Assembly (NCBI GenBank): GCA_947461015.1
Contig: CANHIR010000068.1
Span: forward strand, 1 to 9,430
Origin: Bacteroidota bacterium
Lineage (GTDB): Bacteria > Bacteroidota > Bacteroidia > Chitinophagales > Chitinophagaceae
Direction of reading: 5' to 3'
DNA: 9,430 nt
Of this stretch, positions 1 through 6,488 are shown one piece after another. The notes beneath the pieces were generated by a model, which worked only from the letters and a program-made list of their open reading frames with translations, did no database searches and was not told the origin of the DNA. Numbering within the stretch: the first letter of the stretch is position 1; the number at the start of each line of letters is the position of its first letter. Made by a program: the position numbers and the translations under genes.

Positions 1-2059
1 TGGATCTGCTTTTGGAACACCAGGCCGTTTTGATGGACAAGGAAATGTAAACAGAATTAACAACGACGAACAATATTCCTTCATTGGAACCGCTAATAAC
101 GTAAACAAACAAAACTTTAACAATGGTGACATCACTAACTTTTCTGGTGGTGGTGGTGGAAGAGGCGGTGGAGGAGTGACAATTAATTTTTCGGGTGGAG
201 ATGGCGGAACCGATGCCAATGCAAGAGGAGTAGCAGAAACTTATTCTTTAGGAGGTAATTATTCAAATGTCTTGAATAATAAAAAAATGGATTTTAATGC
301 CAATGCAAATGCAAGTGATGTTGCTAGATATAATACCAGTAATTCATTTACACAAAATTTAATTCCAGGAAATAATTTTAATAGAACGAGTAACTCAATA
401 TCAAATAGCAGAAATCAACAACAAAGATTAAATCTAACAATAGACAATAAGGTGTCTGAAACTTTTTCTTACAAATACACCCCTAGTTTTTCTCAACAGC
501 ATAATACATCCAATAGCGAGTCTACTACCAATACTACTTTACCAGATGGCACTCCCACCAATGGAACTGCTACTAAATCGTCTAGTGTTTCAGATGCCAC
601 GAATATTAGTAACACTTTATTGTTAAGAAAAAAGTTTGCAAAAAAAGGACGTACTATTTCTTCAACCATTACGCAAGGATATAATGAATCTTTAGCCAAT
701 GGAAGTCAATTTACCGATCAGCTTTTTTATACAAAAGGAGTATTGACTAAAGATTCCATTTTAGATCAGCAAAATAAACGCAAAGGACATACCGAATCTT
801 ATTCAGCGAATGTTGTTTACACAGAGCCCATCACTAAAAAATCTTTATTAGAATTTAATGCATACTTAAATCAAAACAACAGTAGTTCAAGTAGAAAAGT
901 ATTTGATAAAAATGGAGGTAATGGACAATACGATTTGTTGAATACAAGATTAACCAATGAATTCAATTCAGAGTATACTTATGCTGGCGGAGGCATGAAC
1001 TATAGATTAAATCAAAAGAAGTATAATTTCTCAACTGGATTTTCTATGCAGAACGCTATGTTGAATGGGGTGAATACCAGCACCAACACTAAAATTAAGC
1101 AAGACTTTAAAGACATCTTGCCTTCTGCGATGTTCCAATATAATTTTTCTCAAACACAGAATTTGAATTTCAATTATCGAACCTCTACCAATCAGCCTTC
1201 GTTAACACAATTACAACCGGTATTGGATCAAAGTAATATTAACAATCAAACCATTGGTAATCCAAATTTAAAGCGTACCTACAATCATAATCTTAACTTA
1301 AGATTCTTCTCTACTAAAATACTTTCACAACGTAATTTCTTTGCTTTGTTAAATGCGCAGTTTGCAAATAATTCAATTGTGAATTATGATAGTGTTTTGC
1401 CAACAAGACAAACCTTATCTAAGCCGGTGAACGTAAATGGAATTTACCGTGTGAATGCAACAGTGAATTATGGATTCGGCATTAAAAAATTATATTCAAG
1501 ATTCAACTTTGGCTTAAACTCAGGGTATAATAACAATGTAAATTATGCAAATGGCGTATTAAACACCATTGTAATAAAATCATTTGCACCAAGCATAAAT
1601 TATAGCTTTAGCTTGGATGAGATAATTGACATTAATTTGGTAGCAAGACACAATTACAATAACACCAATAATGCTATCAATAAAGCGTTAAACACAAATT
1701 ATATAACTAGGGTTTACAATGCCGATGTAATTAATTACTTGCCATTTAATATAGTCATGAATCAGTCTTTGAATTATACCATTAATGAGGGGCGTGCTCC
1801 AGGATTTAACACTGCAGTGCCAATTTGGAATGCAAGCATCTCTAAATATTTTTTGAAAAACAAAAGAGCTGAATTAAAAATTAGTGCTTTTGATATCTTA
1901 AACAAGAACGTAGGGGTTTCCAGAAATGTATCTGCAAATCAAATTGTGGACCAATCTTATAATGTAATTAACCAATATTTCTTAGTTGGCTTTACCTATA
2001 GTTTACAAAAATCAGGATTAGCAGGAGGTAGTGGTCCAAAAATGACATTTAGAATGTAA
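1..2059 (+). CDS. Outer-membrane beta-barrel (TonB-receptor-like) protein, 5' end missing
   Basis: The reading frame is open from base 2 to the stop at 2057-2059, giving 685 residues with no start inside the window. A GTG at 176 is only an internal valine, because coherent protein continues upstream of it. The first visible part (EQYSFIGTANNVNKQNF, window residues 23-39) resembles the end of the plug region in the Bacteroidota 'outer membrane beta-barrel' family (PF14905 type). A Gly-rich loop follows (residues 49-58), then a long Asn/Ser/Thr-rich series of alternating beta-strands to the C-terminus (GSGPKMTFRM). Family members normally also have a signal peptide, a carboxypeptidase-regulatory-like domain and a plug, so roughly 200 or more N-terminal residues probably lie to the left. 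The protein should sit in the outer membrane. Its substrate is unknown. The GLPGLI gene starts 56 bp downstream on the same strand, a common arrangement. Family assignment is by recognition, not by search. Confidence 0.88.
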   Translation, partial: GSAFGTPGRFDGQGNVNRINNDEQYSFIGTANNVNKQNFNNGDITNFSGGGGGRGGGGVTINFSGGDGGTDANARGVAETYSLGGNYSNVLNNKKMDFNANANASDVARYNTSNSFTQNLIPGNNFNRTSNSISNSRNQQQRLNLTIDNKVSETFSYKYTPSFSQQHNTSNSESTTNTTLPDGTPTNGTATKSSSVSDATNISNTLLLRKKFAKKGRTISSTITQGYNESLANGSQFTDQLFYTKGVLTKDSILDQQNKRKGHTESYSANVVYTEPITKKSLLEFNAYLNQNNSSSSRKVFDKNGGNGQYDLLNTRLTNEFNSEYTYAGGGMNYRLNQKKYNFSTGFSMQNAMLNGVNTSTNTKIKQDFKDILPSAMFQYNFSQTQNLNFNYRTSTNQPSLTQLQPVLDQSNINNQTIGNPNLKRTYNHNLNLRFFSTKILSQRNFFALLNAQFANNSIVNYDSVLPTRQTLSKPVNVNGIYRVNATVNYGFGIKKLYSRFNFGLNSGYNNNVNYANGVLNTIVIKSFAPSINYSFSLDEIIDINLVARHNYNNTNNAINKALNTNYITRVYNADVINYLPFNIVMNQSLNYTINEGRAPGFNTAVPIWNASISKYFLKNKRAELKISAFDILNKNVGVSRNVSANQIVDQSYNVINQYFLVGFTYSLQKSGLAGGSGPKMTFRM
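146..175 (+). repeat. Gly-codon low-complexity run (GGN repeats)
   Basis: Ten codons encode GGGGGRGGGG, mostly GGT/GGA repeats, inside the barrel-protein gene at the point between the plug remnant and the barrel. A second Gly-rich patch (SGGDGG) follows within a few residues. Similar Gly runs occur in the downstream GLPGLI protein. The run is in frame and part of the protein; such tracts can vary in length by slippage. Confidence 0.7.
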
Positions 2060-2115
2060 TTCCTATACATTAATCTTTAAAAAACTTAACTTTAAAAACA
2101 TAAATTAAAAATAGT

Positions 2116-2964
2116 ATGAAAAAATTTACAATTACTTTACTTGTTGCTGTGTTTGCTTTTGTAGCAGCGAATGCACAAATGAAAGAAGGAAAAATTGTTT
2201 ACGAGCGTAAAATAAATATGTGGAAAATGATTACCGATCCCGAAATGAGAACAAGAATTCCAGAGTTTAGAACCTCTGAATTTGAGTTGTTGTTCAATGA
2301 TCAAGCAAGTTTATTCCGCAATGTACCGGAGGATGAAGCGCCGGATCCTTTTGCAAATAGTGGCGGAGGTGGTGGTGGTCCAAGATTTTCTTTTCGTATG
2401 CCTGAGACTACAACCTATACCAATATAGCTACTCAAATGCAATATGAGTCAAGACCCATGTTTGAAAAAACATTTTTAGTGGTGGATTCTTTAAAGCCTT
2501 TGAAATGGAAAATTTCTGAAGAAACAAAAACCATTGCAAAGCATGTTTGTAAAAAAGCAACAACCATGATCACAGCACAAAATGTAAGATTTAATGTTGG
2601 CGGTGGCGGGGCTCGTGGGATGGGACGTAATAACGGAGATACTTCGAACAAACCAAGTGCTGCGATTACACCAAAAGAAACGGAGGTGGTAGTTTGGTAT
2701 ACCGAGGATATTGCTGCTTCGGTTGGTCCTGATAATTACAGTGGTTTACCAGGTGCTATTTTAGAAGTGGACGTAGACAATGGTTCAAATGTAACCACCG
2801 CTACTGAAGTAACTACAAAGTATCCGAAAAAAGAATTAGTAGAACCTACTAAAGGCGATAAAATGAACAAAGCACAGTTTCAGGATGCAATGAAAAAATT
2901 AATGGAAGATATGCAAAGAGGTGGTGGAATGGGAGGAATGAGAATTAGAGTAGGAAGTAACTAA
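2116..2964 (+). CDS. GLPGLI family exported protein
   Basis: This 282-residue protein has an N-terminal signal peptide (residues 1-20, cleavage probably near ANA|Q). The family signature is present: a WKISEETKTIAKHVCKKAT stretch (131-149), then WYTEDIAASVGPDNYSGLPG, giving GLPGAI at 210-215 in place of the consensus GLPGLI, followed by a strand-rich ILEVDVDNG segment. The start is fixed by an in-frame TAA at 2101-2103 with no other ATG between. It lies 56 bp after the barrel-protein gene with no terminator visible, so co-transcription is likely. The family (TIGR01200 type) is found in Bacteroidota, often next to beta-barrel proteins; its biochemical role is unknown, and location in the periplasm or at the outer membrane is inferred from the signal peptide. 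Unusual points are three Gly-rich segments: six Gly at 83-88, GGGGARGMGR at 162-171, and a Gly/Met/Arg-rich tail from about 268. Confidence 0.9.
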   Translation: MKKFTITLLVAVFAFVAANAQMKEGKIVYERKINMWKMITDPEMRTRIPEFRTSEFELLFNDQASLFRNVPEDEAPDPFANSGGGGGGPRFSFRMPETTTYTNIATQMQYESRPMFEKTFLVVDSLKPLKWKISEETKTIAKHVCKKATTMITAQNVRFNVGGGGARGMGRNNGDTSNKPSAAITPKETEVVVWYTEDIAASVGPDNYSGLPGAILEVDVDNGSNVTTATEVTTKYPKKELVEPTKGDKMNKAQFQDAMKKLMEDMQRGGGMGGMRIRVGSN

Positions 2965-2971
2965 TTTATAG

Positions 2972-5041
2972 CTACTGGACTCCAAGAATGGACCAGTTAA
3001 AACCAATGGCAATGCTGCGTGGCTCCCCAATATAATAGGAGTACGCAGCATTTCCTTTTACACTAAAATTTTTGGTGGCCATGGTGGCAAAATAGGTATT
3101 GGTTGCGTTTAATATATGCAACCAGTATCTAAAGTTTTTGTGGTTCACATTTATTTTTACATTCAACAAGTCAAAGCCCGGATAAGAAGTAGCATTGGTT
3201 TCATCCATGAAATATTTGGACATATGTTGCCAGTCGGCAATAACTAAAATTTTATTATTTATTTTCCACTCACTTGATAATGTCCCCCAAAACCTAGGCG
3301 CAGCTGTCATTTCATTATCACTTACATTTACTCCTTTTATGCTTGTTGCACGATAAGTATGTTTTGCATGTGTGCCCGAAAAATTCAACATTAAAAAATT
3401 AGTTGCACTGTATCTTATACTGTATTCAATACCGATATGTTGTGTGCTGGCCGCATTTTGATTTAAGTTTACGCCGTCGGTTTGACGTACCGAAATAATT
3501 TCATTGTTACCGTCCATTTTGTATGTACTTAACTCGGCATACCATTTATCACTCGTGTACCAAATACCTAGTTCTGCATTCCGAAAGTTTTGTGGAAGCA
3601 AAAAGGGCACTTTTACTGCGTTATACATTTCTGTAATTTGAGGCGGTACAAAACCTTTACTATAATTTACATAACTACCCCAATTGTTTTTATTGTAAGT
3701 AAATCCAAGTTTAGGAGTGAACTGATTAAAATAGTTATTGCTACTAGGGGTTCCCGTTTTAATTTTATTTTGAAATAAATATTCAAAATGATCATAACGT
3801 AACGCAAGGTTCATGTTAACATGTTTGCCAAAATTTGATATCACATTTATATAAACAGCAGCGTTGTTAATATTAGTATGATAATTTGTGAGCAAAGAAT
3901 CCTTATTTGGGTAAGCATACGAAGTGTACTTTCCAATAATCGTATCTTTTGTAATATCAATGTATTTTGCATTGAGTTGCTGCTGGGTATAGTCAAAACT
4001 TCCTCCTGTTATGATTTTACTATTTAACCTAGGCACAGATAGGATATGCTGAAAATCAAACACAAAAGAACTAAACACATTGCTATTGGTTTGTCCTTTG
4101 AATTTAGTGGGGTTGTTTGTTGAGGCAATAGAATACGTGGGATTTTGATCCATTTTGTTATCACGATACATGAAGTTAAATACGGAGCGGCTATGTTTAT
4201 TCCAGCTATACTCTAAATTTTGTCTAAATCTAAATGCGTTTATTTTTCGAAATGTAAATGTTTGTAGCGAATTAAAATTCCGCTCTGCAAAATGAATGCT
4301 ATCCACCGACCCCGTCATTTGTGCGAAGTAGTCAATGTATTGTAATGTTTGAAACCCCCGCCATTTTTCGTTAAATGAAAAATCATGCCTTAGACTATAA
4401 GCCTTCTTTTTGAAATTGCTAAAATCTATTGGTCCATTATTTTGTTCACCTAAGTTTGCATTTAATAACCAGCTGTCTTTTTTGTAAGGAATGCCAATGC
4501 TGGCCGATAATTTATGGTACCCCAAACTATTTATTTGACTTGAAATTTCGGTGGTCTTTTGTGAAGGTGCAGTTTGTGATAAAATATTTACGACCCCGCC
4601 AATCGCTTCCGCGCCATATAGTGAAGAAGCAGGTCCTTTTATGATCTCAATATGATGGGTAAATGCACTATTAATTTCAATCAATGCATTATTGCTAAAT
4701 AATCCACTTGTTCGAATAGGCATGCCATCTTCTAAGTATAAATAAAGTCCTTTTAGGGAAATGGGTTGTCTAATGGCCATCATATGTTGTTCATTGCCAA
4801 TACTCGGCATATATACGCCACTCACCTTATTTAATAAAAAATCAATCCTGGTTGCGTTTTCCTTTTTTAATGCATTCCCATTTACGATTGAAATGGCAAT
4901 AGGGGCCTCCTTTCTACGCTGACTTACTTTATTGGCAGAAACAATAACGCTATCCAACTGTGTGAAATTGCTTTGCTGGGCCATACCCTTCATTTGAAGG
5001 AATAATAAAAAAATAAATAATAGTCGATAGCAAATATTCAT
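2972..5041 (-). CDS. TonB-dependent outer-membrane receptor, ligand unknown
   Basis: This is a complete 689-residue receptor. A signal peptide with a Leu/Phe-rich core ends near GMAQ (about residue 21). A TonB-box-like segment, LDSVIVSA (29-36), follows directly, so there is no carboxypeptidase-like N-terminal domain. The plug covers about 45-156 and includes LYLEDGMPIRTSG (101-113) and the hallmark IEIIKGPASSLYGAEAIGG (131-149). The rest is a 22-strand-type barrel. Length is normal for vitamin/siderophore-type receptors (about 600-750) and shorter than SusC proteins. No SusD-like gene is adjacent, which argues against glycan uptake. The C-terminus (IAIGFNWSILGVQ) extends six residues beyond the last aromatic residue instead of ending on Phe or Tyr. 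It converges on the GLPGLI gene (7 bp between stops) and diverges from the M24 peptidase gene (57 bp). The ligand cannot be deduced; iron chelates, cobalamin or peptides are all possible. Confidence 0.92.
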   Translation of the reverse strand: MNICYRLLFIFLLFLQMKGMAQQSNFTQLDSVIVSANKVSQRRKEAPIAISIVNGNALKKENATRIDFLLNKVSGVYMPSIGNEQHMMAIRQPISLKGLYLYLEDGMPIRTSGLFSNNALIEINSAFTHHIEIIKGPASSLYGAEAIGGVVNILSQTAPSQKTTEISSQINSLGYHKLSASIGIPYKKDSWLLNANLGEQNNGPIDFSNFKKKAYSLRHDFSFNEKWRGFQTLQYIDYFAQMTGSVDSIHFAERNFNSLQTFTFRKINAFRFRQNLEYSWNKHSRSVFNFMYRDNKMDQNPTYSIASTNNPTKFKGQTNSNVFSSFVFDFQHILSVPRLNSKIITGGSFDYTQQQLNAKYIDITKDTIIGKYTSYAYPNKDSLLTNYHTNINNAAVYINVISNFGKHVNMNLALRYDHFEYLFQNKIKTGTPSSNNYFNQFTPKLGFTYNKNNWGSYVNYSKGFVPPQITEMYNAVKVPFLLPQNFRNAELGIWYTSDKWYAELSTYKMDGNNEIISVRQTDGVNLNQNAASTQHIGIEYSIRYSATNFLMLNFSGTHAKHTYRATSIKGVNVSDNEMTAAPRFWGTLSSEWKINNKILVIADWQHMSKYFMDETNATSYPGFDLLNVKINVNHKNFRYWLHILNATNTYFATMATKNFSVKGNAAYSYYIGEPRSIAIGFNWSILGVQ

Positions 5042-5098
5042 TATTGTAAAATTAGTGCTTAATTTAGTTCATAGGTCATTCACTCATAAATACAACAC
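5042..5098. promoter_or_regulatory. Short divergent promoter region, receptor / M24 peptidase
   Basis: These 57 bp separate two divergent start codons, so both genes must be transcribed from here or from promoters overlapping the opposite coding sequence. Two partial matches to the Bacteroidota -7 element TAnnTTTG are visible: TAATTTAG at 5060-5067 for the peptidase, and TAATTTTA on the minus strand (5054-5047) for the receptor. Neither has a TTTG -33 element at the usual spacing, so the exact promoters are not established. No Fur-box or other operator palindrome was recognised. Confidence 0.4.
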
Positions 5099-6388
5099 AT
5101 GAAAAAAATACTTGCCATTCTACTATGTTTCAATTTTGTATTACAAGGAACCGCACAGGTTAAAACAGTAAGAGAACAAGCCGCTATTATCAATGAAATT
5201 CTATCGGATCGTTTAAATAATTTACTGCCAAAGTTAATGACCAAAAATAATATTGACTGCTGGGTATTAATTACCAGGGAATACAATGAGGATCCAATTG
5301 TAAAAACCATGTTGCCTGCAGAATGGCTCGCAGCAAGAAGAAGAACTGTATTGGTTTTTTATAATAATCCCAAAACAGGTCAATTGGAAAAATATGCAAT
5401 TGCTAGGTATGCCGTAGGAAAGGAAATTAAGGCTGCCTGGGATGTTGCTAAAATCCCTGACCAATGGACTGCACTTGCAAGTTTGCTCAAGCAAATTCAA
5501 CCCAATCAAATTGCACTCAATATGTCTTCCGATTTTGGTCATGCCGATGGTTTGGATCATACTGAATATTTGGAGTTTATGGAGTCTTTAAATGATGCGC
5601 AAAAAGCAAAAGTGATTACTGCGCAACCATTGGCAGTTGCCTGGTTGGAAACTAGGACAGAAAAGGAAATGAGTTATTACCCTACCCTTTTACAAATCAC
5701 GCATGCAATTATCAAAGAAGGATTTAGCAATAAGGTAATTAAAGTAGACAAAACCACGACCACCGATTTAGAATGGTGGTTTAGACAAAAATTAAGTGAT
5801 ATGGGTTTGACGACCTGGTTTCATCCTTCGGTTGAAATTCAAAGAAGAAGTTCCAATAATTCAGACAATACCATTCGTAGAGGAGATTTTTTACACGTAG
5901 ATTTTGGCATTACTTATTTAAGACTTAATTCAGATGTACAAGAGCAAGCCTATGTTTTATTGGCCAACGAAAAAAATATTCCAGAAAACCTAGTGCTTGC
6001 TTTTGAGCAAACCAATCAATTGCAGGATATTTTAACGGATAACTTTGCAACAGGGAAATCGGGCAATGAAATTTTATCAAATGCCTTAAATACAGCTAAA
6101 GCAAAAGGGATACAGCCTAGTATTTACACCCATCCCATTGGTTTGCATGGTCATGCAGCAGGTCCAACCATTGGTATGTGGGACATGCAAAAGGGCGTAC
6201 CTGGTTCGGGTGATTATAAGATGCATCCCAATACCTGTTATTCAATTGAGTTGAATGCAACTCATAATTTAAAGGATTGGGACAGGCCTGTTAGGGTCGC
6301 GCTTGAACAAAATGGATATTTTAATGGGACTAGCTTTAAGTATATAGATGGTCGCCAAACAAAAATCATACCCATAAAATTTGATTAA
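5099..6388 (+). CDS. Exported M24 family metallopeptidase (Xaa-Pro aminopeptidase-like)
   Basis: This 429-residue protein should hydrolyse peptides from the N-terminus, perhaps Xaa-Pro bonds, using two metal ions. A signal peptide (1-20, cleavage after GTAQ) implies export. Residues about 25-190 form a creatinase-like N-terminal domain. About 195-429 form the pita-bread catalytic domain. All five expected metal ligands can be placed: D268 in HVDFG, D279 eleven residues later in NSDVQ, H345 in THPIG, E384 in SIELN and E403 in ALEQNG. H352, seven after H345, matches the substrate-contact histidine of methionine aminopeptidase. The start is fixed by an in-frame TAA at 5087-5089. It diverges from the TonB receptor, and a strong palindromic terminator follows its stop. 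Substrate specificity is an inference; prolidase-like or other dipeptidase activity, or creatinase-like amidinohydrolase chemistry, cannot be excluded, though the last is less likely. Confidence 0.9.
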   Translation: MKKILAILLCFNFVLQGTAQVKTVREQAAIINEILSDRLNNLLPKLMTKNNIDCWVLITREYNEDPIVKTMLPAEWLAARRRTVLVFYNNPKTGQLEKYAIARYAVGKEIKAAWDVAKIPDQWTALASLLKQIQPNQIALNMSSDFGHADGLDHTEYLEFMESLNDAQKAKVITAQPLAVAWLETRTEKEMSYYPTLLQITHAIIKEGFSNKVIKVDKTTTTDLEWWFRQKLSDMGLTTWFHPSVEIQRRSSNNSDNTIRRGDFLHVDFGITYLRLNSDVQEQAYVLLANEKNIPENLVLAFEQTNQLQDILTDNFATGKSGNEILSNALNTAKAKGIQPSIYTHPIGLHGHAAGPTIGMWDMQKGVPGSGDYKMHPNTCYSIELNATHNLKDWDRPVRVALEQNGYFNGTSFKYIDGRQTKIIPIKFD

Positions 6389-6406
6389 TTTTTTTGACTA
6401 ATTACT

Positions 6407-6452
6407 ATAAATAAAAAGTCCTTTTGAAATTTCAAAAGGACTTTTTATTTAT
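6407..6452. terminator. Bidirectional intrinsic terminator (perfect 46-bp palindrome)
   Basis: The left arm 6407-6429 and the right arm 6430-6452 are exact reverse complements with no spacer. The core is GTCCTTTTGAAA / TTTCAAAAGGAC, flanked by AAAAA on the left and TTTTT on the right, so the RNA from either strand forms a hairpin followed by a U-tract. It lies between the convergent ends of the M24 peptidase gene (stop at 6388) and the PiT gene (stop at 6489), exactly where a two-way terminator is expected. Confidence 0.92.
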
Positions 6453-6488
6453 TTAGATTCCGAGTATAATTAGAATGCGAGCAATTAC

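Noticed and set aside
176..178. GTG as a possible start of the left-edge beta-barrel gene
   Set aside because: The frame is open to the left window edge and encodes recognisable plug-end sequence before this codon, so it is an internal valine.
2974..2997. Small inverted repeat ACTGG...CCAGT at the convergent stop codons, as a possible terminator
   Set aside because: The stem is only five pairs, lies in the receptor's coding end, and has no T-tract after it on the plus strand.
2972..5041. SusC/SusD-type glycan uptake locus
   Set aside because: No SusD-like lipoprotein, glycoside hydrolase or sensor/anti-sigma gene is adjacent, and the receptor is too short and lacks the SusC N-terminal extension.
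5047..5067. TAATTTTA (minus) and TAATTTAG (plus) as definite -7 promoter elements
   Set aside because: Each has one mismatch to TAnnTTTG and no TTTG at the proper -33 spacing; in AT-rich DNA such matches are frequent. They are mentioned only as candidates.
5099..5160. Lipoprotein signal on the M24 peptidase (Cys at residue 10)
   Set aside because: The residues before Cys (AILLC) lack the small residue required at -1 of a lipobox, and the hydrophobic core continues past it to a good GTAQ cleavage site.
5267..5560. Open frame of about 97 codons on the minus strand, inside the M24 peptidase gene
   Set aside because: It is antisense to a well-supported gene, lacks any recognisable domain, and its position is explained by the coding bias of the real gene. 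The same applies to the other short antisense frames in the barrel, receptor and PiT genes.
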